From Lentzea aerocolonigenes (lineage in GTDB: Bacteria; Actinomycetota; Actinomycetes; Mycobacteriales; Pseudonocardiaceae): a DNA stretch of 45,250 nt. The stretch covers positions 1 through 45,250 of the forward strand of contig NZ_JYJG01000159.1 of assembly GCF_000955955.1 (NCBI RefSeq). Direction: 5' to 3'. A program made the translations under genes and the position numbers. Below are positions 32,506-39,992 of the stretch, piece by piece; the first letter of the stretch is position 1; every line of letters starts with the position of its first letter. The notes under the pieces are model-generated. The model was given only the letters and a program-made list of their open reading frames with translations. It did not search any database and was not told where the DNA came from.

Positions 32506-32844
32506 GTGATCGGCATGACGAGCCAGGACCGGACGCTGCTCGACTCGACGGCCGCCGCACGCCTGTTCAAGGCGCTCGGCGACCCGATTCGCGTCGAGCT
32601 GGTCAGCCTGGTGCGCCGCACCGAGGGGCAGGAGGCGTGCTTCTGCGACCTCGCTGACCGGTTCGACATGCCGCAGTCCTCGCTCAGTCACCACCTCAAG
32701 ATCCTCGTGCAGGCCGGCCTGCTCAGCCGCGAGCGCCGCGGCACCTGGAGCTGGTACCGGATCGACAACGCCGCGTTCGACACCCTCGCCGCGGTGCTCG
32801 CGCCGGGTGGACCGTTGCGCGACGCCAGTGCCTGCTGCGACTGA
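32506..32844 (+). CDS. arsR: ArsR arsenite-responsive repressor
   Basis: A 112-residue ArsR/SmtB winged-helix protein. LFKALGDPIRVELVSLV is followed by the metal motif EACFCDLADRF (Cys45, Cys47), then the recognition helix SSLSHHLKILVQAGLL and wing RRGTWSWYRI. The CxCxL pattern at the start of the helix matches As(III)-sensing ArsR; two more cysteines lie at the end (SACCD). GTG 32506 has AAGGAG five bases upstream; the ATG three codons on (32515) is an alternative. It is followed within 13 bp by acr3, in one operon. Confidence 0.9.
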   Translation: MIGMTSQDRTLLDSTAAARLFKALGDPIRVELVSLVRRTEGQEACFCDLADRFDMPQSSLSHHLKILVQAGLLSRERRGTWSWYRIDNAAFDTLAAVLAPGGPLRDASACCD

Positions 32845-32857
32845 CCGGAGAACCTCG

Positions 32858-33928
32858 TTGAGCATCAAGGAATCCGCGGCACCTGACGTGCTGCACCGAC
32901 TGTCCTTTCTGGACAGACTGCTGCCTGTGTGGATCGGCGTCGCCATGTTCGCCGGTGTGTTGCTCGGCCGGTTCGTCCCCGGTCTGCAGGGCGTGCTGGA
33001 CGCGGTGAAGATCGGCGAGGTGTCGCTGCCCATCGCGCTCGGGTTGCTGCTGATGATGTACCCGGTGCTCGCGAAGGTCCGCTACGACAGGCTCGGCACC
33101 GTCACCCGCGACCGCCGCACGATGCTGTTGTCGTTGGTGCTGAACTGGATCCTCGGCCCGGCGCTGATGTTCGCCCTGGCCTGGATCTTCCTCGCGGACC
33201 TGCCCGAGTACCGCACCGGCCTGATCATCGTCGGCCTCGCCCGCTGCATCGCCATGGTCATCATCTGGAACGACCTCGCCTGCGGCGACCGGGAAGCCGC
33301 CGCGGTGCTGGTCGCGTTGAACTCCGTGTTCCAGGTCGTGATGTTCGGCGTGCTCGGCTGGTTCTACCTCGAACTGCTGCCGGGCTGGCTCGGCCTGGAC
33401 ACCGCCGCGGCCGGCTTCTCCGCGTGGGAGATCGCCAGGTCCGTGCTCATCTTCCTCGGGATCCCGCTGCTGGCCGGCTACCTGAGCCGCAGGCTGGGGG
33501 AGCGGTCACGCGGCCGGGACTGGTACGAGTCGAGGTTCCTGCCCCGCATCGGCCCGATCGCGCTGTACGGCCTGCTGTTCACGATCGTCGTCCTGTTCGC
33601 GTTGCAGGGCGGGACCATCACCGACCGGCCGCTCGACGTCGCCCGCATCGCCCTGCCGCTGCTCGTCTACTTCGCGATCATGTGGACAGGCTCGTACGCG
33701 CTCGGCAAGGCGTCCGGGCTGTCCTACGAGCGCACCACGACGCTGGCGTTCACCGCCGCGGGCAACAACTTCGAGCTCGCCATCGCGGTCGCGATCGGCG
33801 TGTTCGGCGTGACCTCCGGCCAGGCGCTCGCGGGCGTGGTCGGCCCCCTGATCGAGGTGCCGGTGCTGGTGGCGCTCGTCTACGTGAGCCTGTGGCTGCG
33901 CCGGCGGTGGAGTGCAACACCGCGCTGA
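32858..33928 (+). CDS. acr3: Arsenite efflux pump, Acr3 family
   Basis: A 356-residue membrane protein with about ten helices. LSFLDRLLPVWIGVAMFAGVLLG, GLLLMMYPVLAKVRYD and GLARCIAMVIIWNDLACGD are typical of Acr3; Cys130 in the last of these is the conserved cysteine for arsenite. EVPVLVALVYVSLWL closes the protein. The TTG start has CGGAG about eight bases upstream. It exports arsenite made by ArsC. It is translated with arsR2 and ends before a secreted BNR protein of unrelated function. Confidence 0.93.
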   Translation: MSIKESAAPDVLHRLSFLDRLLPVWIGVAMFAGVLLGRFVPGLQGVLDAVKIGEVSLPIALGLLLMMYPVLAKVRYDRLGTVTRDRRTMLLSLVLNWILGPALMFALAWIFLADLPEYRTGLIIVGLARCIAMVIIWNDLACGDREAAAVLVALNSVFQVVMFGVLGWFYLELLPGWLGLDTAAAGFSAWEIARSVLIFLGIPLLAGYLSRRLGERSRGRDWYESRFLPRIGPIALYGLLFTIVVLFALQGGTITDRPLDVARIALPLLVYFAIMWTGSYALGKASGLSYERTTTLAFTAAGNNFELAIAVAIGVFGVTSGQALAGVVGPLIEVPVLVALVYVSLWLRRRWSATPR

Positions 33929-33979
33929 CTCAGGACGATTCACCCATGAGGGGGAAAGCAGACATGCGGAGGTACCCTC

Positions 33980-35473
33980 ATGCGTGCGACCAGACGGCTC
34001 ACCGCCGCTGCGGCGGTCGTCCCTCTGATTCTGTTCAGCCTGGCACCGGCGGCGTCGGCGGCACCGTTCTCCGTCGGCGCTGACGTGCTGGTCAGCGGCC
34101 CGTCGGCGCTGACCAGCTGCCCGTTCGGCGGCTCGGCGGCCTTCGCCGCCGCCTACGACGACACCGAGGTCGAACCCCAGGTCGCGGTCAACCCGGTCAA
34201 CCCGGCCGAGATGATCGGCGCCAGCCAGCAGGACCGCTGGCCGGACGGCGGCGCGCGCGGCCTGAGCTCGTGGATCTCGCACAACGGCGGCGCGTCGTGG
34301 AGCAAGCTGCCGGACGTGCCGTGGAGCGCCTGCCAGGGCGGCCCGACCCGGTTCGGCCGCGTCACCGACCCGTGGGTGACCTACGACAAGGCCGGCAACG
34401 CCTACTTCATCGGCCAGCCCATCGACTCGGCCGAACTCGGCCTGTCCGCGATCTCGGTGACCAGCCTCGACCGGTCCACCGGCACCTGGCGGCCGCCGCA
34501 GATCATCCAGGAGGACAACGGCGACCGCTTCGTCTTCAACGACAAGGTCTCCATCACCGGCGACCCGACCCGCGCCGGCTACGCGTACGCGACGTGGCTG
34601 CGCGGGGCCTACCCCAACAACGGCAAGCAGAGCCCGACCGCGGATCTGCACTCGTTCGCCTACCGCGGCCAGGCGATGTTCTCCCGCACCACCGACGGCG
34701 GCCTGACCTGGTCCACCCCGGTGCCGATGCGCAACTCGAACACCTACCTGCAGGGCAACCAGATCGCGGTCGGCCCGGACGGCACGCTGTACGACGCCGC
34801 CGCGAACCTGTTCACCGGTGGCACCGTCAACGACAACGGCGTGTACATGAGCGTCATGACCTCCCGCGACGCCGGCCTGCACTGGTCGGCCCCCGCGAAG
34901 GTCGCGCCGCTCACGTTCGCGCAGCTGTTCGTGCCCGACGACAACTTCCCGATCCGCGCGGGCGACTACATCCCGGACATCGCCGTCGACATGACCAGCG
35001 GCGCGGTCTACGTGGTCTGGGGCGACGGCCTCGGCACCGCGGTGAACCGGGTCGTGCTGGCCCGCTCCACCGACGGCGGCCGGCACTGGAGCGGCCCGGC
35101 CGTGGTCGCCACCGGTGGCCCCGGCGTGCAGTCCTACAACCACGCGATCGACGTGTCGGACACCGGCATGGTGACCCTGACCTACTGGGACGACCGCAAC
35201 AACGTGCTCGGTGACGGTGTGGCGACCACCGACATGTGGGTCCGCCACTCGCACAACGGCACGCTGAGCTGGGAGCCCGAACAGCACCTGCACGGCCCGT
35301 TCGACCTCTACCGGGCGCCGGTCTCGTACTTCGCGCCGGGCGATCCGAGGGGCTTGTTCCTCGGTGACTACATGGGGCTCGAAACGATCTCGGGCAACGC
35401 CACCATCGCGTTCTTCACCTCGACGATCGCCGACGGAGCGGACGTGCACGCGGTGCGGCTGAACCACACCTGA
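33980..35473 (+). CDS. Secreted BNR/Asp-box repeat protein (sialidase-like fold)
   Basis: A 497-residue exported protein. The signal peptide ends near ASAAP, residue 28. Four Asp-box turns (S/T-x-D/N-x-G-x-x-W) are seen: SHNGGASW, TTDGGLTW, SRDAGLHW and STDGGRHW, spaced as in a six-bladed beta-propeller. The arginine triad of a true sialidase is not obvious, so a glycan-binding or exo-alpha-sialidase-like role is open. ATG 33980 has GGAGGT six bases upstream. It looks independent of the arsenic island, from which it is 51 bp away. Confidence 0.87.
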   Translation: MRATRRLTAAAAVVPLILFSLAPAASAAPFSVGADVLVSGPSALTSCPFGGSAAFAAAYDDTEVEPQVAVNPVNPAEMIGASQQDRWPDGGARGLSSWISHNGGASWSKLPDVPWSACQGGPTRFGRVTDPWVTYDKAGNAYFIGQPIDSAELGLSAISVTSLDRSTGTWRPPQIIQEDNGDRFVFNDKVSITGDPTRAGYAYATWLRGAYPNNGKQSPTADLHSFAYRGQAMFSRTTDGGLTWSTPVPMRNSNTYLQGNQIAVGPDGTLYDAAANLFTGGTVNDNGVYMSVMTSRDAGLHWSAPAKVAPLTFAQLFVPDDNFPIRAGDYIPDIAVDMTSGAVYVVWGDGLGTAVNRVVLARSTDGGRHWSGPAVVATGGPGVQSYNHAIDVSDTGMVTLTYWDDRNNVLGDGVATTDMWVRHSHNGTLSWEPEQHLHGPFDLYRAPVSYFAPGDPRGLFLGDYMGLETISGNATIAFFTSTIADGADVHAVRLNHT

Positions 35474-35491
35474 GGGTCAATTCGGGCGAAG

Positions 35492-35573
35492 GTTCAGGGA
35501 GAACCCTGATGGCAGCTCGCGCGATCACGGGCAAGCTGTGGTTGTCAGGGGAGATCCGCAGTTCAGGGAGAAC
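35492..35573 (+). repeat. Duplicated translation-start region (13-bp direct repeats)
   Basis: GTTCAGGGAGAAC occurs at 35492-35504 and again at 35561-35573. Each copy is a ribosome site followed by an in-frame ATG (35509 and 35575). The first copy also folds as TCAGGG-AGAA-CCCTGA. Confidence 0.6.
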
Positions 35574-35574
35574 A

Positions 35575-35868
35575 ATGAGCGAGTCCAAGTCCGAGTCCGC
35601 CCGTTCCGCCGTCGACTCGGTGGTCGACGCCGTTCGCGGGCTGGTCAGCGAAGGCATCAACCGCCGCGTGGTGGTGCGTGACAGCAAGGACGAGGTGGTG
35701 CTGGAGGTGCCGGTCGCCCTCGGGGTGGTCGCCGCGTTCGCCGCTCCGGTGGCCACGACGATCGGCGCGGGGGTCGCGCTGGTCAGCAAGTGCGGGATCA
35801 AGCTGGAGAACCGCCAGCCGGAGCCCACCGCCCAGCCCGCGACGACGGTCGAGTCCGAGCGGATCTAG
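35575..35868 (+). CDS. DUF4342-like small protein
   Basis: A 97-residue protein. An acidic/serine-rich start leads to VSEGINRRVVVRDSKDEVVLEVPVALGVVAAF, then a hydrophobic segment (about residues 54-75) and a charged, proline-rich tail. The RVVVRD-x-EVPVALGVV pattern resembles DUF4342. The hydrophobic stretch suggests membrane association. The main start is ATG 35575 behind AGGGAG; ATG 35509, in frame and also behind AGGGAG, would give a 119-residue form. The function is unknown. A terminator follows. Confidence 0.75.
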   Translation: MSESKSESARSAVDSVVDAVRGLVSEGINRRVVVRDSKDEVVLEVPVALGVVAAFAAPVATTIGAGVALVSKCGIKLENRQPEPTAQPATTVESERI

Positions 35869-35882
35869 ATCAGATGTTCAGC

Positions 35883-35910
35883 AACGGGGCGTCGGTGACG
35901 GCGCCCCGTT
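35883..35910. terminator. Bidirectional terminator between DUF4342-like and Lrp genes
   Basis: AACGGGGCG (35883-35891) pairs with CGCCCCGTT (35902-35910), a perfect 9-bp stem extendable by two pairs, between the two convergent genes. It ends one base before the Lrp stop codon. Confidence 0.75.
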
Positions 35911-35911
35911 C

Positions 35912-36349
35912 TCAGTTGCCGGCGTCCTCGAAGATCAGGAACGTCTTGGTCGACAGCACGCCCGGAATGGTCTGCAGCTGCTCCAGCACGACGCGCCGCA
36001 ACGCGTTGTTGTCCTCGGCCCGGACGAGCAGCATCACGTCGAACTCGCCGCCCATCAACGCCATGTGCCGCACCTCCGGGATCGCCCGCAGCTGTGCCTG
36101 CAGATCGCGCCAGTTGTGCTGGCGCACCGTCATCGCCACGTAGGCCGACGTGGTCAGGCCGACCTTGACCGGGTCGACGCGGGCGGTGAATCCGGTGATC
36201 ACGCCGTCCGCCACCAGCCGGTCGAAGCGGGCGTAGGCGTTCGCGCGCGAGATCGTCACGCGCTCGGCCAGTGCCCGGCCCGACAACCGGCCGTCGGCCT
36301 CCAGCTCACGCAGAATCCGGCGGTCGATCTCGTCCAGCTCGGTGTCCAC
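35912..36349 (-). CDS. Lrp/AsnC-family regulator, likely BkdR
   Basis: A 145-residue Lrp/AsnC protein. The helix-turn-helix is at about residues 8-50 (DEIDRRILRELEADGRLSGRALAERVTISRANAYARFDRL) and the RAM ligand domain follows (YVAMTV...EVRHMALMGGEFDVMLLVRAEDNNAL). The start is GTG. It is divergent from bkdA with 135 bp between, as BkdR is in other bacteria, so branched-chain amino acids or their keto acids are the likely signals. I did not find a clear palindromic site in the gap. Confidence 0.88.
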   Translation of the reverse strand: MDTELDEIDRRILRELEADGRLSGRALAERVTISRANAYARFDRLVADGVITGFTARVDPVKVGLTTSAYVAMTVRQHNWRDLQAQLRAIPEVRHMALMGGEFDVMLLVRAEDNNALRRVVLEQLQTIPGVLSTKTFLIFEDAGN

Positions 36350-36484
36350 GTGTCTCGCTCCCGAGGTCAGCAGGGCTTTGCATCAGGCCAACTGGTCCGG
36401 CTGAATCGTCCCAGGAAGTCAATCGTCTCGCGATAGCGCCCAGACCTGGCCGAACGACCGCCATTCTAGGCAACATTCCGGCTC

Positions 36485-37549
36485 ATGAGTCAGCTCAAGG
36501 CGGCCCTCACCCCTGCGCGGTTGCTGGACGAGTCAGGACGACTCGTGCGCGGTGCCACGGCGCCCGACGCCGAGACCCTGCTCGAGGGCTACCGCGGGCT
36601 CGTGTTCGCCCGCCGCCTGAACGAGCAGGCCGGGGCACTGGTCCGCCAGGGACGGCTGGCCGTGTACCCGTCCTCGCGCGGGCAGGAGGCGTGCCAGGTC
36701 GCGTGCGCGTCGGTGCTCGAGGAAGGCGACTGGTTGTTCCCGACCTACCGCGACACGGCCGCGATCGTCGCCCGCGGGGTCGACCCGGTCGAGGCGCTCA
36801 CGTTGCTGCGCGGTGACTGGCACTGCGGCTACGACCCGAACGAGCACAAGGTCGCGCCTCAGGCCACACCGCTGGCGACGCAGCTGCTGCACGCCGTCGG
36901 TGTCGGGCACGCCGCACGTCTGAAGGGCGAGAACACCGTCGTGATGGCGTTGTGCGGTGACGGCGCGACGAGCGAGGGCGACTTCCACGAGGCGTGCAAC
37001 TTCGCCGCGGTGTTCCGTGTGCCGGTGGTGTTCTTCGTGCAGAACAACAAGTACGCGATCTCGGTGCCGCTCGCGCGCCAGTCGGTCGCGCCTTCGCTGG
37101 CGGCCAAGGCGATCGGGTACGGCATGCCCGGCATCCGGGTCGACGGCAACGACCTGCCGGCGTTGGAGAAGGTGCTGGGCGAGGCGGTCGCACGGGCACG
37201 CGCGGGCGAGGGGCCGACGCTGGTCGAGGCGGACACCTATCGCATCGACTCCCACACCAACGCCGACGACGCCAGCCGTTACCGCGCCGACGACGAGGTG
37301 AACGACTGGCTCCCGCGTGATCCGCTGCTGCGGGTCCGCACCTATCTCAAGGCCAAGGGCACCCTCGACGACGCGCGCGAACAGGAGATCGCGGACGCGG
37401 CGGAGGAGATGGCGGCAGCGGTCCGGGCCGGAGTCGGCGCCGAGACGCCCGTCGATCCCGAGGAGATCTTCGCCCACGTCTACGCCACCCCCACGCCGCA
37501 GCTGGCCGAACAGCGCGCGGTGCTGCGGGCCGAGCTCGAGGAGGCCTGA
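36485..37549 (+). CDS. bkdA: Branched-chain 2-oxoacid dehydrogenase E1 alpha
   Basis: A 354-residue thiamine-diphosphate E1 alpha subunit. The TPP motif is GDGATSEGDFHEACNFAAVFRVPVVFFVQNN, and YRIDSHTNADDASRYR is the usual phosphorylation-loop region. It decarboxylates 2-oxoisovalerate, 2-oxoisocaproate or 3-methyl-2-oxovalerate, with E1 beta and E2. Branched acyl-CoAs so made prime iso and anteiso fatty acids and polyketides. ATG 36485 has no ribosome site, so the message may be leaderless. The stop shares one base with the next ATG. Confidence 0.93.
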   Translation: MSQLKAALTPARLLDESGRLVRGATAPDAETLLEGYRGLVFARRLNEQAGALVRQGRLAVYPSSRGQEACQVACASVLEEGDWLFPTYRDTAAIVARGVDPVEALTLLRGDWHCGYDPNEHKVAPQATPLATQLLHAVGVGHAARLKGENTVVMALCGDGATSEGDFHEACNFAAVFRVPVVFFVQNNKYAISVPLARQSVAPSLAAKAIGYGMPGIRVDGNDLPALEKVLGEAVARARAGEGPTLVEADTYRIDSHTNADDASRYRADDEVNDWLPRDPLLRVRTYLKAKGTLDDAREQEIADAAEEMAAAVRAGVGAETPVDPEEIFAHVYATPTPQLAEQRAVLRAELEEA

Positions 37550-38538
37550 TGAGCACCCCGAAGATGACCATGGCGCAGGCGATCAACGCCGCACTGCGGG
37601 ACGCCATCGCCCAGGACGACTCGGTGGTCGTGTTCGGCGAGGACGTGGCCCAGCTGGGCGGGGTGTTCCGGGTGACCGACGGGCTGCACCGCGAGTTCGG
37701 TGAGAGCCGCGTGTTCGACACCCCGCTCGCCGAGTCCGGAATCGTCGGCATGGCGGTGGGCATGGCCATGAACGGGATGCGCCCGGTCGTCGAGATGCAG
37801 TTCGACGCCTTCGCGTACCCGGCATTCGAGCAGATCGTCAGCCACGTCGCGAAGCTCGGCAACCGAACTCGCGGCAAGGTGCGGCTGCCCATCGTGATCC
37901 GCATCCCCTACGCCGGTGGGATCGGCGGGGTGGAGCACCACTGCGACTCGTCCGAGGCCTACTACGCGCACACGCCCGGCTTGACCGTCGTCGCGCCCGC
38001 CACCAACGCCGACGCGTACGGCTTGCTGCGCGCGGCGATCGCGAGCCCCGACCCGGTGGTCTTCCTGGAGCCCAAGAAGCACTACTTCGCCAAGGAAGAA
38101 GTGGACGTGTCCGTGCCGGTGCCGCCGATCGGCCGGGCGGTGGTGCGCCGTCCTGGCAAGGACGCCACGTTGATCGCCTACGGCCCGTCCGTGCCGGTGG
38201 CGCTGGCCGCCGCCGCGCAGGCCGCGACCGAGGGCCGGGACCTGGGCGTGATCGACCTGCGCTCCATCGTCCCGTTCGACGACGAGACGGTGTGCGCCGA
38301 GGTCCGCCGGACCGGCCGGGCCGTGGTGGTCGCCGAGGCACCCGGCTTCGCCTCGGTGGCCTCGGAGATCGCGGCACGGGTCGGAGAGCGCTGCTTCCAC
38401 CACCTGGAGGCGCCGGTCCGCCGGGTGACCGGGTTCGACGTGCCCTACCCCGCGCCGAAGCTGGAACACCACTTCCTGCCAGGGGTGGACCGGATCCTGG
38501 ACGCCGTCGACACGCTGCAGTGGGAGGACGCCGCATGA
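37549..38538 (+). CDS. bkdB: Branched-chain 2-oxoacid dehydrogenase E1 beta
   Basis: A 329-residue E1 beta subunit: MTMAQAINAALRDAIAQDDSVVVFGEDVAQLGGVFRVTDGL, then DTPLAESGIVGMAVGMAMNGMRPVVEMQFDAF, and the transketolase C-terminal domain (GRAVVVAEAPGF; RVTGFDVPYPAPKLE). It completes the TPP site with E1 alpha. Its ATG begins on the last base of the bkdA stop, and its stop overlaps the bkdC ATG (ATGA). Normal length. Confidence 0.94.
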   Translation: MSTPKMTMAQAINAALRDAIAQDDSVVVFGEDVAQLGGVFRVTDGLHREFGESRVFDTPLAESGIVGMAVGMAMNGMRPVVEMQFDAFAYPAFEQIVSHVAKLGNRTRGKVRLPIVIRIPYAGGIGGVEHHCDSSEAYYAHTPGLTVVAPATNADAYGLLRAAIASPDPVVFLEPKKHYFAKEEVDVSVPVPPIGRAVVRRPGKDATLIAYGPSVPVALAAAAQAATEGRDLGVIDLRSIVPFDDETVCAEVRRTGRAVVVAEAPGFASVASEIAARVGERCFHHLEAPVRRVTGFDVPYPAPKLEHHFLPGVDRILDAVDTLQWEDAA

Positions 38539-39761
38539 GCGCCAGGGTGTTCGACCTGCCCGACCTCGGTGAGGGGCTGACCGAGGCGGTGCTGGTCCGC
38601 TGGCTGGTGAAGACCGGTGATTCGGTCGCGGTGGACGAACCCGTCGCCGAGGTCGAGACCGCGAAGGCGATGGTCGAGGTGCCCTCGCCGTTCGGCGGGG
38701 TGATCGCGCGGCTGCACGGTGAGGAGGGCGCGACCCTCCAGGTCGGCTCGCCGTTGATTTCAGTGAACAGCGCTGCCGAGTCCTATGTGGAGGAAGAGCG
38801 TGCCGGTTCGGGCAACGTCCTGATCGGATACGGAACGTCGGCGGCGACCACCTCCCGTCGTCGCCGGAAGGCTGTTCCGCGTTCCGTTGCGCACAACGGG
38901 GAACGTCCTGCGGTGCAGTCGCCGATCGTGCGCCGCCTCGCCCGTGACAACGGCGTCGACCTCACCGCGTTGTCCGGCACCGGACCCGGCGGCCTGATCA
39001 CGCGCCGCGACGTCGAAACCGCGGCCACAAAGCCCGAACCGGTCAGTGATGTCGACCAGCGCACGGGCCTCCCGATCCGCACCCGTGTCCCGCTGACGGG
39101 CATGCGCAAGGCCGTGACCACGACGCTGACCCGCAGCCGCAGCGAAATCCCCGAGGCGACGACGTGGGTGGACGTCGATGCGACCGCGTTGCTGGAACTG
39201 CGCGCCGAACTGAAGGAAACCGGTGCGGCGCCGGGGATTCTGGCGATGGTCGCCCGGTTCGTCGTGGCCGGGCTCACCCGCTTCCCCGAGCTGAACTCCC
39301 GCGTCGACACCGAGCGCGGCGAGATCACCCACCTCGACGGCGTGAACCTCGGCCTGGCTGCACAAACCGGCCGCGGCCTCGTCGTCCCGGCGATCAAGGA
39401 CGCACATCGCCTGAGCATGCGCGGCCTCGACACCGAGATCCGCCGGCTCACCACCGCCGCGCGCGAGGGCACCGCCACCGCGGCCGAACTCAGCTCAGGG
39501 TCGTTCACCCTCAACAACTATGGCGTGCTCGGGGTCGACGGCAGCGCCGCGATCATCAACCACCCGGAGGTCGCGATCCTCGGCATGGGCCGGATCCTGC
39601 CCCGCCCGTGGGTGGTCGACGGTGAGATCGTGGTGCGGCACCTCGTGCAGCTGTCGCTGGTGTTCGACCACCGCGTGTGCGACGGCGGCACCGCGGGCGG
39701 GTTCCTGCGCTTCGTCGCCGACTGCGTCGAGAACCCGAAGTCGGCGCTGGCTGACCTGTAG
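38535..39761 (+). CDS. bkdC: Branched-chain 2-oxoacid dehydrogenase E2 (dihydrolipoyl acyltransferase)
   Basis: A 408-residue E2. One lipoyl domain is at residues about 1-80, with lipoyl Lys44 (VETAKAMVEVPS). A basic linker and an E3/E1-binding domain follow (QSPIVRRLARDNGVDLTALSGTGPGGLITRRDV), then the catalytic domain ending with FDHRVCDGG, which holds the active His. It passes the acyl group to CoA. The E3 (lipoamide dehydrogenase) gene is not in the window and is presumably shared. The start is set by the ATGA overlap. Confidence 0.93.
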   Translation: MSARVFDLPDLGEGLTEAVLVRWLVKTGDSVAVDEPVAEVETAKAMVEVPSPFGGVIARLHGEEGATLQVGSPLISVNSAAESYVEEERAGSGNVLIGYGTSAATTSRRRRKAVPRSVAHNGERPAVQSPIVRRLARDNGVDLTALSGTGPGGLITRRDVETAATKPEPVSDVDQRTGLPIRTRVPLTGMRKAVTTTLTRSRSEIPEATTWVDVDATALLELRAELKETGAAPGILAMVARFVVAGLTRFPELNSRVDTERGEITHLDGVNLGLAAQTGRGLVVPAIKDAHRLSMRGLDTEIRRLTTAAREGTATAAELSSGSFTLNNYGVLGVDGSAAIINHPEVAILGMGRILPRPWVVDGEIVVRHLVQLSLVFDHRVCDGGTAGGFLRFVADCVENPKSALADL

Positions 39762-39764
39762 CGA

Positions 39765-39992
39765 TCAGTTCGGCTGCGCGTCCCGGACCCCGAACCAGAG
39801 CTGGCGCAGCATCACGGGGTGCGCCACCGCGAAGATCAGCCTGCCGAGGTCGGGCGGTTCGCCGGCGAACCCCGACCACACCTCCACGCTGTGCCCGGCG
39901 TCGATGATCGCGGTGCGGAGCGTGGCCAGCGCCAGGCCGCGCTGCCCAGCGCCCGGTCCGCGTGCGAGAATCCCCGGTGAGGGGGAACGCAT
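39765..39992 (-). pseudogene. Coding-like fragment, possible remnant gene
   Basis: On the minus strand 75 codons run from an ATG at 39992 to a TGA at 39765. The last 55 codons have nearly all G or C at position three, like real genes here. The translation contains TAIIDAGHSVEVWSGF, GEPPDLGRLIFAVAHPV and ends LRQLWFGVRDAQPN. It is too short for a known family and has no ribosome site, so I read it as the C-terminal part of a gene cut off by the arrival or expansion of the SARP gene. The first 15 codons look less like coding sequence. The parent family is not identified. It fills the gap between bkdC and the SARP gene. Confidence 0.4.

Noticed and set aside
33980..35473. True sialidase
   Set aside because: Asp boxes are clear, but I could not place the arginine triad or the catalytic Tyr/Glu pair, so only the fold is claimed.
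36350..36484. Lrp operator in the bkdR-bkdA gap
   Set aside because: Several partial dyads occur (for example around GGCCAACTGG), but none is convincing by eye.
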